16,107 bases of DNA from an uncultured Actinomycetes bacterium (lineage in GTDB: Bacteria; Actinomycetota; Actinomycetes; Nanopelagicales; Nanopelagicaceae). The stretch lies in assembly GCA_903852955.1 (NCBI GenBank), contig CAINSH010000228.1, positions 1 to 16,107 of the forward strand, in the 5' to 3' direction. The notes below the pieces were generated by a model. The model had not been told where the DNA came from, ran no database searches, and was given only the letters and a program-made list of their open reading frames with translations. The translations under genes were made by a program, and so were the position numbers. Positions 7,874 to 13,523 of this stretch are shown here, in pieces. The first letter of the stretch is position 1; each line of letters opens with the position of its first letter.

Positions 7874-8173
7874 TTAGGCAGAACGGCGCTTTAAGCGACG
7901 ACGCTCGCGCTCTGATAGTCCGCCCCAAATTCCAAAACGTTCGTCATGTGCGAGTGCGTATTCCAGGCACTCTGAACGAACATCACAGGAAAGGCATACG
8001 CGCTTTGCTTCACGAGTAGAGCCACCTTTCTCAGGAAAGAATGCTTCTGGATCTGTTTGGGCGCACAGTGCGCGCTCCTGCCAAGAGAGTTCAATACTCT
8101 CGCCAGTTTCTAAAGTGATCTTTGGGCCAGTTGTGGGGATCGGGGAGTTTGTGGCTTCAGGTTTAATCGGCAT
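7874..8173 (-). CDS. whiB2: WhiB-family iron-sulfur transcription regulator, WhiB2/WhmD-like
   Basis: A 99-residue Wbl protein, a class found in actinobacteria and their phages. The four [4Fe-4S] cysteines are Cys37, Cys60, Cys63 and Cys69 (C-x22-C-x2-C-x5-C). The beta-turn GIWGG (81-85) and the basic tail SERERRRLKRRSA used in DNA or sigma-factor contact are present. Wbl proteins bind region 4 of the principal sigma factor and control division, sporulation or redox responses. The WhiB2 subgroup is inferred from neighbours (nucleotidyltransferase upstream, glycosyltransferase, DUF3499 and phosphomannomutase downstream), as around Rv3260c in M. tuberculosis. The ATG at 8173 has AAGGAG eight bases upstream. 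The preceding gap carries a strong promoter with a palindrome, so this gene probably heads the glycan operon. Confidence 0.93.
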   Translation of the reverse strand: MPIKPEATNSPIPTTGPKITLETGESIELSWQERALCAQTDPEAFFPEKGGSTREAKRVCLSCDVRSECLEYALAHDERFGIWGGLSERERRRLKRRSA

Positions 8174-8181
8174 GGTCGATT

Positions 8182-8187
8182 CTCCTT
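8182..8187 (-). promoter_or_regulatory. Ribosome binding site of whiB2
   Basis: AAGGAG on the minus strand, eight bases before the ATG at 8173. Confidence 0.75.
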
Positions 8188-8237
8188 GAATAGCTTTAAG
8201 GTCTCGTCCCTCTTGGAAAAGACTTACTTAGGAGTGA

Positions 8238-8266
8238 ATTACACGCGTGTAAGTCCGATAAGTCAA
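8238..8266 (-). promoter_or_regulatory. Predicted promoter of whiB2 and the downstream glycan operon
   Basis: On the minus strand, TTGACT (8266-8261) and TGTAAT (8243-8238) are separated by exactly 17 bases. This is the best match to the vegetative sigma consensus in the window. Transcription would begin near 8231, giving an untranslated leader of about 57 bases that includes the whiB2 Shine-Dalgarno. The promoter lies in the only gap of over 100 bases in the window and is probably the main one for the genes leftward to mtrA. Confidence 0.6.
8239..8252. promoter_or_regulatory. 14-bp perfect palindrome overlapping the whiB2 -10 (operator candidate)
   Basis: TTACACGCGTGTAA reads identically on both strands. 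It covers the end of the promoter spacer and most of the -10, where a bound dimer would block polymerase. A second inverted pair, GACTTAC (8221-8227) and GTAAGTC (8249-8255), overlaps it and flanks the predicted transcription start. The bound regulator is unknown; autoregulation by a Wbl protein or a partner factor is one possibility. Confidence 0.5.
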
Positions 8267-8304
8267 GTGCGATTACCCCATCTCAAGCAGAAATTACGCT
8301 CAAA

Positions 8305-9312
8305 TTATTGGGGTATCGAGATTATTTCCCCATTTGTGACAAATGCGGCCGAAATTTTCGCCGAATTTTCGATAATCGCACCTGCTGACACAAAAGAATC
8401 TGCGATTTGGGCATCTGCACCGATAGTGGCATTGGGCTCAATCACGCTGCCCGTGATGTGTGCCCCGGCCCCCACAACTGCGCCAGCTGAAACACAGGTG
8501 CCGCCATCGAGTACGGCTGAAGGATCAACTACTGCGCCTTTCATAACCAGAAAATCACTTGTATGGGTGAGCACATTTGATTCGTTGAGTGCTGCAGATT
8601 CTGCCGCGCCTGTCACTAAATCTTTTGCGCCGTTTAATAAAGCTTTAGGTGTTCCTATGTCTAACCAATAAGAGTCATCAATAAATCCAAAAACTTTGCC
8701 ATGATTTGAAACAAGATCCGGGAAGGTTTGGCGTTCAACACTTATCACCGTGTCTTGCGGAATCGCTTGGACAACACTTGATTTGAAAACATAGCAACCT
8801 GCATTAATTGTATTTGTTATTGGATTTTCCATTTTTTCTAAAAATGCAGTCACTCGTCCGTCAGAATCTGTTGGAACGCAACCATAAGCCCGGGCATCGC
8901 TTACGGAAGTTAAATGTAGAGTTACATCCGCATCATTTAACTCATGTTGGCGAATCTGTTCGGTCAAGTTATGAGAACTCAAAACATCTCCATTGAAAAC
9001 AACAATCGAATCAGTTCCAGTTAATAGTTTGGCTGCATTTCGAATTGCTCCGCCAGTTCCAAGTGGCTCTTTTTCAACGGCATAAAGCAGATTCATGCCC
9101 CATTTAGAACCATCACCAAAATAAGGGATAAATACTTCTGATAAGTAAGAGGTAGCAAGAACTACGGTTGTAATTCCAGCCCTTTTAGCCATAGCTAATT
9201 GGTGCTCGGTTACTGGAAGACCTGCAACAGTTAACATTGGTTTAGGTGTGTTTTTTGTTAATGGCATAAGTCGTGTACCAAAACCGCCAACGAGCAAAAT
9301 TCCAACGCTCAT
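8305..9312 (-). CDS. manC: Sugar-1-phosphate nucleotidyltransferase, probable mannose-1-phosphate guanylyltransferase
   Basis: A 335-residue cytosolic enzyme with an N-terminal nucleotidyltransferase fold and a C-terminal left-handed beta-helix. The signature GGFGTRLMPLTKNTPKPM is at residues 9-26, EKEPLGTGGA at 80-89, the metal-binding FNGD at 106-109 and WLDIGTP at 216-222. Hexapeptide-like repeats (AVVDPSAVLDGG, AVVGAGAHITGSV, ATIGADAQI) run from about 258 to 325. Such proteins make NDP-sugars; the GDP-mannose assignment is inferred from resemblance to M. tuberculosis Rv3264c and from the whiB and phosphomannomutase neighbours. Glucose-1-phosphate uridylyl- or thymidylyltransferase activity remains possible. 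Its ATG directly abuts the dapC stop (TAAATG), with AAAGG eight bases upstream inside dapC, indicating coupled translation. Confidence 0.87.
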   Translation of the reverse strand: MSVGILLVGGFGTRLMPLTKNTPKPMLTVAGLPVTEHQLAMAKRAGITTVVLATSYLSEVFIPYFGDGSKWGMNLLYAVEKEPLGTGGAIRNAAKLLTGTDSIVVFNGDVLSSHNLTEQIRQHELNDADVTLHLTSVSDARAYGCVPTDSDGRVTAFLEKMENPITNTINAGCYVFKSSVVQAIPQDTVISVERQTFPDLVSNHGKVFGFIDDSYWLDIGTPKALLNGAKDLVTGAAESAALNESNVLTHTSDFLVMKGAVVDPSAVLDGGTCVSAGAVVGAGAHITGSVIEPNATIGADAQIADSFVSAGAIIENSAKISAAFVTNGEIISIPQ

Positions 9313-10380
9313 TTATTCAGCCTTTAAACGTGAAACTGCTGCATTTATCTGTGCATCCGTTGCAGTCATTGCTATGCGGATATTGTTTTTGCCTTTGTCC
9401 CCATAAAAACTTCCAGGAGTAGCAAGAATTCCACGTTGCGCCAGCCAATCAACACTCACCCAGGCCTCTTCATTGCGTGTACACCAAATGTATAAACCTG
9501 CATTGCTGTGTTCGATTGTGAATCCACATGCTTCAAGGGCAGGGCGGAGTGCGTCGCGGCGAGCGTTATATCTTGCACGTTGTTGCGCAACATGTTGCTC
9601 ATCTGAAAGCGCAATCGTCATTGCTTTTTGTACTGGAAGTGAAACCATCATTCCAGCATGTTTGCGAAGCTCACGAATTCGGGCGATTAACTCAGAATCC
9701 CCCACCATAAATGCTGCGCGATAACCGGCCATTGAAGATCGCTTAGATAATGAATGCACCGCCAAGATATTGCGATTATCCCCGCCTGTTAACGCCATAA
9801 TTGAAGTTGAGGTGGCGGTGTGATCAAACTCTAAATAACACTCATCTGAAATAAGTACCGCTGAATGTTTGCGTGACCATTCAATACATTTCCTAATTTC
9901 ATCAACGCTGTGAACGCGGCCAGTTGGATTAGAAGGTGAATTCATCCAGGCTAAATCTGCTGCTGGCCAAAGATCGGCATCAATTGCTACCGGAATTGAT
10001 TCGGCTTGTGCAATCAACGCACCCACGTGATATGTGGGATAGGCAATCTCTGGAATCAAAACTTTTGAACTTTCCAAAATAGTTGGCAACCATGCAACTA
10101 ATTCTTTTGAACCAATAAGAGGCAATACATCGAAATCTCCTGAAGCACCTAAACGATTAATTGCCCAACTCTTTATGCTTTGTCGTAGTTCAGGTGTACC
10201 TGCAGTTACTGGATAACTTGGTGAGTTAGAGGCCTCACGAAGCTCGGCTTGAATAAAATCAGGTGTTGGATCAACTGGAGTTCCAACAGAGAGATCGATT
10301 ATTCCATCCGGATGCGCGCGCGCTTTATCGGCATAAGGTGCAAGTGCATCCCAGGGGAAGTCTGGGAGTGATGAACGCAA
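9313..10380 (-). CDS. dapC: Succinyldiaminopimelate transaminase (DapC), PLP-dependent
   Basis: Fold-type I aminotransferase of 355 residues, forming N-succinyl-LL-diaminopimelate for lysine and peptidoglycan synthesis. The start LPDFPWDALAPY, and DLSVGTPVDPTP (29-40), are characteristic of actinobacterial DapC. Other landmarks are NSPSNPTG (147-154), DECY (179-182), the Schiff-base Lys213 in SLSKRSSMAGYR and the carboxylate-binding Arg335 in NNIRIAMT. It directly follows the ferredoxin gene, as in M. tuberculosis Rv1177-Rv1178. The likely start is a TTG at 10380, six bases after the ferredoxin stop, because no ATG or GTG lies nearer the conserved N-terminus. No clear Shine-Dalgarno is present, so translation may depend on ribosomes finishing the ferredoxin. 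Confidence 0.92.
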   Translation of the reverse strand: MRSSLPDFPWDALAPYADKARAHPDGIIDLSVGTPVDPTPDFIQAELREASNSPSYPVTAGTPELRQSIKSWAINRLGASGDFDVLPLIGSKELVAWLPTILESSKVLIPEIAYPTYHVGALIAQAESIPVAIDADLWPAADLAWMNSPSNPTGRVHSVDEIRKCIEWSRKHSAVLISDECYLEFDHTATSTSIMALTGGDNRNILAVHSLSKRSSMAGYRAAFMVGDSELIARIRELRKHAGMMVSLPVQKAMTIALSDEQHVAQQRARYNARRDALRPALEACGFTIEHSNAGLYIWCTRNEEAWVSVDWLAQRGILATPGSFYGDKGKNNIRIAMTATDAQINAAVSRLKAE

Positions 10381-10386
10381 GAAGGA

Positions 10387-10707
10387 TTACTCGCTCTTTG
10401 GTGGAAGAGCTTTTACTAATGCGTGATCGGTTCCAGTTGCGCCAACTTTGCTGGCACCTCCTGGGGATCCAATTTCAACGAAAAACTCAGTGTTTACTTT
10501 TCCAAATTCTTTCCACTGAGGTGGAACATCGTCTTCGTAGTAAATCGCTTCTACTGGGCAAACTGGTTCGCAAGCACCGCAATCGACACACTCATCAGCT
10601 TGGATATACAGCATGCGATCGCCCTCGTAGATACAGTCCACTGGGCATTCAGCGATGCAGGATTTATCTTTCACATCGACACATGGTTCGGCGATCACAT
10701 AAGTCAC
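10387..10707 (-). CDS. fdxA: Seven-iron ferredoxin (3Fe-4S / 4Fe-4S)
   Basis: A 106-residue soluble electron carrier of the seven-iron family typical of actinobacteria (FdxA/FdxC). Cys9, Cys17, Cys21 and Cys25, then Cys40, Cys43, Cys46 and Cys50, give the expected two-cluster pattern, with the CxxCxxCxxxCP core VDCGACEPVCP at 41-51. In seven-iron members the 3Fe-4S cluster leaves one of these cysteines unused. The C-terminal half (PPQWKEFGKVNTEFF) is the usual extension of this family. The GTG at 10707 is fixed by GGAGG six bases upstream. It heads the fdxA-dapC-nucleotidyltransferase operon and is divergent from the small SH3-like gene. Its redox partner is not evident in the window. Confidence 0.95.
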   Translation of the reverse strand: MTYVIAEPCVDVKDKSCIAECPVDCIYEGDRMLYIQADECVDCGACEPVCPVEAIYYEDDVPPQWKEFGKVNTEFFVEIGSPGGASKVGATGTDHALVKALPPKSE

Positions 10708-10713
10708 GACTTG

Positions 10714-10718
10714 CCTCC
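10714..10718 (-). promoter_or_regulatory. Ribosome binding site of fdxA
   Basis: GGAGG on the minus strand, six bases before the GTG start at 10707. It decides a non-ATG start. Confidence 0.8.
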
Positions 10719-10743
10719 GTTAAGAAAATTGGAAATCAACAGG

Positions 10744-10757
10744 GCGATTGTAATCGC
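10744..10757 (-). promoter_or_regulatory. fdxA -10 element within an inverted repeat
   Basis: On the minus strand TACAAT (10752-10747) is a good -10, placing the transcription start near 10740 and giving a leader of about 33 bases with the GGAGG site. The hexamer sits inside the inverted repeat GCGATT-GT-AATCGC (six-base arms, two-base centre). No convincing -35 was found 17 bases upstream, so activation by a bound factor is possible. Confidence 0.42.
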
Positions 10758-10773
10758 ATCCTCACTCCGAAGG

Positions 10774-10798
10774 CGATATTTCATCTAAGGCAATATCG
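10774..10798. repeat. Second inverted repeat in the fdxA / SH3-like divergent region
   Basis: CGATAT (10774-10779) and ATATCG (10793-10798) are inverted arms 13 bases apart. The right arm overlaps the proposed -10 of the plus-strand gene. Six-base arms can occur by chance; the interest lies in its position between divergent promoters and beside the GCGATT/AATCGC dyad. Confidence 0.3.
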
Positions 10799-10799
10799 T
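10794..10799 (+). promoter_or_regulatory. Possible -10 for a leaderless transcript of the SH3-like gene and cysS
   Basis: TATCGT fits TANNNT and ends six bases before the ATG at 10806. There is no Shine-Dalgarno before this ATG, as expected for a leaderless mRNA. No clear -35 is visible. Confidence 0.35.
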
Positions 10800-10805
10800 T
10801 GAGCC

Positions 10806-11006
10806 ATGGCGCATGGGTTAGAAGATAGATTTGCCGCTCTCATTGGCAAGCGCGTCACAATCCGCTTACATGATCCCGAGGGTGGATTTCGAGACATTGT
10901 TGGCTTCCTGGAGTCCCCGTTCACGCTTCGAAATCGCCACAATGAGTTAATCAATTTTTCTGATGAAAAGATTGCAATTTGGAAAGAAGTGGTTGAGAAG
11001 AAGTGA
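10806..11006 (+). CDS. Small SH3-like domain protein (resembles the N-terminal domain of Rv0428c-type acetyltransferases)
   Basis: A 66-residue soluble protein made of one small domain: a helix (LEDRFAALIG), then strands KRVTIRLHDPEGGFRDIVGFLES, TLRNRHNELINFS and KIAIWKEV. The pattern (Gly-Lys-Arg-Val opening, polar loop with paired Gly, Asp-Ile-Val-Gly-Phe strand, closing IAIWKEV) resembles the small beta-barrel before the GNAT domain of actinobacterial acetyltransferases related to M. tuberculosis Rv0428c. No acetyltransferase domain follows; the next gene is cysS in another frame. The stop overlaps the cysS start (GTGA, 11003-11006), so the two are co-translated and cysS depends on it. The domain match is from memory of the pattern, and the function is unknown. 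It could act in nucleic-acid or protein binding, but that is a guess. Confidence 0.78.
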   Translation: MAHGLEDRFAALIGKRVTIRLHDPEGGFRDIVGFLESPFTLRNRHNELINFSDEKIAIWKEVVEKK

Positions 11007-12361
11007 ACCTAGCACTCTACGACACCGCCACAAGGGCGCTTGCAAAAGTGAGTTCTACAAATGAACTAACGACAATTTATTGTTGTGGTCCAACTGTCTA
11101 TCGCGATGCGCATGTTGGAAATTTAAGAACTTTCTTGCTCTCTGACTTAGTCCGTCGAACTCTAGAGCTGCGTGGGATTAAAGTTAAACTCATTCAGAAT
11201 ATTACTGATGTTGGCCACATGTCAGAAGATCTTGAATCTGAAGACAAAATGTTAGCCCAAGCAAAAAGTGAAAAAATAGATCCATTTGCCGTGGCTCGTA
11301 AATATGAAGCACGCTTTCATGAAGATTTACATAACTTAAATATCAGACCGGCTGATGCATATCCTCGAGCCAGTGAATCAATTGATTTGATGCAAACAAT
11401 GATTCAACAACTAATTGAAAAAGGTTTTGCATATGTTGGTGAAGATAAAACTGTGTACTTTAGTGCCGAATCTTTTCCTGGCTATGGCGCAGTAAGTGGA
11501 AACCGCCTAGATGCGCTCAAGCCTGGACATCGATACGAGTACACCGAAGATGGAGCTAAACGTTTCCATGCCGATTGGGCGCTTTGGAAAAATGCGGGTG
11601 ATCGTCGCGAGATGATTTGGGATTCACCGTGGGGACCAGGATTTCCCGGTTGGCACATTGAATGTTCAGCAATGTCTCTAGATCTACTTAATGGCCACAT
11701 TAATCTGCATATTGGTGGAATTGATCTTCGCTTTCCGCACCATGAAAACGAGCGCGCACAATCAAATGCAATCACAGGAAATGAAAGTGTTGACCTATGG
11801 TTACATGGCGAGCATTTACTTTTCGAGGGCCGAAAAATGTCGAAAAGTTCAGGAAATGTCGTGCTTTTAACTGATGTCATAACCCGTGGTTTTGACCCGC
11901 TTGCAATCAGATTGTGTTTTCTTGAAAATCGATATCGCTCACAAATGGATTTAACGTGGGCAGCAATTGAAGCAGCTGACGCCACAATTAAACGCTGGCG
12001 TAAGAAAATAGCAATATGGGGCATAAGTGAAATTGATTCATCAACTGAGTTTCTGAAAATTGTTGAAAATGACCTAGATACACCACGAGCTTTGCAATTC
12101 CTTAGAAATGTTGAAAAAGATGAATCACTTTCTAATCGTTCAGGAATTTTTCTCTTTGCTGATCAAATTCTTGGTTTGGATTTAACTAGGCGTGAAGAAG
12201 TAAAACCTCTCAATCAGTTGCAAGAGGTTTTATTAGCCAAACGTCAAATAGCCCGAAATGAAAAACGCTGGGATGAGAGCGATGACTTGCGCCAACAACT
12301 AGAAGCTACCGGTCTAGAAATTAAAGATTCATCTAGTGGGCAAACCTGGGATTGGCTTTAA
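11003..12361 (+). CDS. cysS: Cysteinyl-tRNA synthetase
   Basis: Class I aminoacyl-tRNA synthetase of 452 residues, charging tRNA-Cys in the cytosol. The zinc ligands that recognise cysteine thiol are present: Cys28 in CCGPTVY, Cys221 in GWHIECSAMS, His246 and Glu250 in RFPHHENERAQS. The HIGH motif is HVGN (37-40) and KMSKS is intact (278-282). Residues 290-452 hold the helical region and the tail AKRQIARNEKRWDESDDLRQQLEATGLEI, typical of CysRS C-termini. The related mycothiol ligase MshC is shorter, about 410 residues, and lacks this tail, which favours CysS. The GTG at 11003 overlaps the preceding stop, with GAGAAGAA just upstream. The 3' end overlaps the convergent membrane protein gene by four bases. 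Confidence 0.94.
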   Translation: MNLALYDTATRALAKVSSTNELTTIYCCGPTVYRDAHVGNLRTFLLSDLVRRTLELRGIKVKLIQNITDVGHMSEDLESEDKMLAQAKSEKIDPFAVARKYEARFHEDLHNLNIRPADAYPRASESIDLMQTMIQQLIEKGFAYVGEDKTVYFSAESFPGYGAVSGNRLDALKPGHRYEYTEDGAKRFHADWALWKNAGDRREMIWDSPWGPGFPGWHIECSAMSLDLLNGHINLHIGGIDLRFPHHENERAQSNAITGNESVDLWLHGEHLLFEGRKMSKSSGNVVLLTDVITRGFDPLAIRLCFLENRYRSQMDLTWAAIEAADATIKRWRKKIAIWGISEIDSSTEFLKIVENDLDTPRALQFLRNVEKDESLSNRSGIFLFADQILGLDLTRREEVKPLNQLQEVLLAKRQIARNEKRWDESDDLRQQLEATGLEIKDSSSGQTWDWL

Positions 12362-12669
12362 GCCGGCAATAAAATTGCAATTACTAAAGCCATAAAACCT
12401 AAGTTAATCAGCGAAATACCTATAGCTGTTCCTTCAATTAAATATTCATTGTTAATCCCAGGAAACCCAGCTCTTAGTACTACAGCTGTCCAGGTTATAG
12501 ATGCAACTATTCGAAGCCCTTTACCACCCCACATTCGACCTATGCTCCAGATTCCAGCAATCGTTGCGATCAAAACAAAAATCAAACTAATAGGAACTAA
12601 AGTTGCATGTAAAAAGACCGAACCAATTCCAAGTCCTGCACCTATGAGCACTGAAAAGATAAAACGCAT
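12358..12669 (-). CDS. Small integral membrane protein downstream of mshB (Rv1171 / DUF6113-like)
   Basis: About 103 residues with three or four hydrophobic helices: roughly 1-22, 24-44, 53-66 and 78-102. Between them are short polar loops (SIGRMWGGKGLR; GINNEYLIEG). No catalytic motif is visible and the function is unknown. A gene of similar size follows mshB in M. tuberculosis (Rv1171) and other actinobacteria, so the family assignment is positional. Start choice is open: the ATG at 12669 overlaps the mshB stop as TGATG, while a TTG at 12672 adds one residue and has GGGAG at a better seven-base spacing. Either way it is translationally coupled to mshB. Its stop overlaps the cysS stop on the opposite strand. 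Confidence 0.77.
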   Translation of the reverse strand: MRFIFSVLIGAGLGIGSVFLHATLVPISLIFVLIATIAGIWSIGRMWGGKGLRIVASITWTAVVLRAGFPGINNEYLIEGTAIGISLINLGFMALVIAILLPA

Positions 12670-13523
12670 CAAAGCTGTACTCCCGAAGTTAGATCGCTTT
12701 CTCGACCAGATGAATCAAAAGGTGCGCTTTTATTGCCTTTTACAAGCGTGTAGTACTCGTGTCCCCACACTTGCAAACCTAAATTATTAGAAAGTGCAAA
12801 AAATGGACCATCCAAGGCAATCTGAGTTTCATGAGCTTTCATAGCATCCATTTTGGCTTGCACAAATTTATTTCCGTCAATCAAAGTTGTCACTAAGGAA
12901 TCATCTTTAGCAAATGGAAGGTCATCGGCTGTTTCGGCTCCAAAGAAATCTGAGCCAATCTCCTTCATTTTTGCAATGCTTTCAGCAATAACTGATTTAG
13001 GCATTGTGTTCCAATAGATTTTTTGGATCTGCCAAGTTGCAAGCTCGCTAGCTCGCATAGCAACACGGTGAGCTTGAATGTGATCGGGATGTCCATATCC
13101 GCCGATTTCATCATAAGTAATAAGCACGTGTGGCTTAACTTCTTCGATGATATTTACTAATTCACGTGCAGCCGAATCAAGACCTGCTTGCCAGAAAACA
13201 TCTGGCCGATTATTTTGATCTGTGCCCATCATTCCACTGTCGCGGTAATGTCCAAGAAATCTGTAGTCAGTAATGCCAAGGGCCTTCATAGCATTTGCTA
13301 ACTCAATTTCTCGATGAGCACCTAATAAATCTTGATCACTACTTGCTAAATGAGATAAACCTGGGACAAGGACTTCGCCCTCTTCTCCACGAGTACAAGT
13401 AACTAGAGTTACATCAGCCCCAAGTGATGCGTAAAGTGCCATGGTTGCGCCGTTGTTAATAGTCTCATCATCAGGATGGGCATGAACTAGGAGAATTCGA
13501 TAACCCTCGTAAGAACTCTTCAT
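12669..13523 (-). CDS. mshB: MshB, N-acetyl-glucosaminyl-inositol deacetylase of mycothiol synthesis
   Basis: A 284-residue LmbE-family zinc deacetylase that removes acetyl from GlcNAc-inositol, the second step towards mycothiol, the main actinobacterial low-molecular-weight thiol. The motif AHPDDE is at 15-20 and GGYGHPDH at 141-148. By analogy to known MshB, zinc ligands are His16, Asp19 and His148, with Asp18 as general base. RDSGMMGTDQ (94-103), ALSNNL and the ending ESDLTSG point to MshB rather than the amidase Mca. The ATG at 13523 overlaps the moeZ stop (ATGA) with GGGAG five bases upstream. An in-frame ATG at 13535 with GGAGGA eight bases upstream is an alternative, adding four residues. 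The same operon carries moeZ and a membrane protein. Confidence 0.92.
   Translation of the reverse strand: MKSSYEGYRILLVHAHPDDETINNGATMALYASLGADVTLVTCTRGEEGEVLVPGLSHLASSDQDLLGAHREIELANAMKALGITDYRFLGHYRDSGMMGTDQNNRPDVFWQAGLDSAARELVNIIEEVKPHVLITYDEIGGYGHPDHIQAHRVAMRASELATWQIQKIYWNTMPKSVIAESIAKMKEIGSDFFGAETADDLPFAKDDSLVTTLIDGNKFVQAKMDAMKAHETQIALDGPFFALSNNLGLQVWGHEYYTLVKGNKSAPFDSSGRESDLTSGVQL

Noticed and set aside
8186..8671. 161-residue plus-strand frame opposite the nucleotidyltransferase
   Set aside because: It mirrors the repetitive beta-helix codons on the other strand, giving Ala/Thr/Pro-rich sequence without a domain.
10263..10802. 179-residue plus-strand frame across dapC, fdxA and their upstream gap
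   Set aside because: It is antisense to two well-supported genes, and its translation is rich in Arg, His and Gln with no recognisable domain.
11482..12024. 180-residue minus-strand frame inside cysS
   Set aside because: It lies fully opposite conserved synthetase motifs and has no recognisable features.
11003..12361. Reading this gene as mshC because mshB is nearby
   Set aside because: The length and C-terminal helical tail fit cysteinyl-tRNA synthetase; MshC is shorter and lacks that tail.
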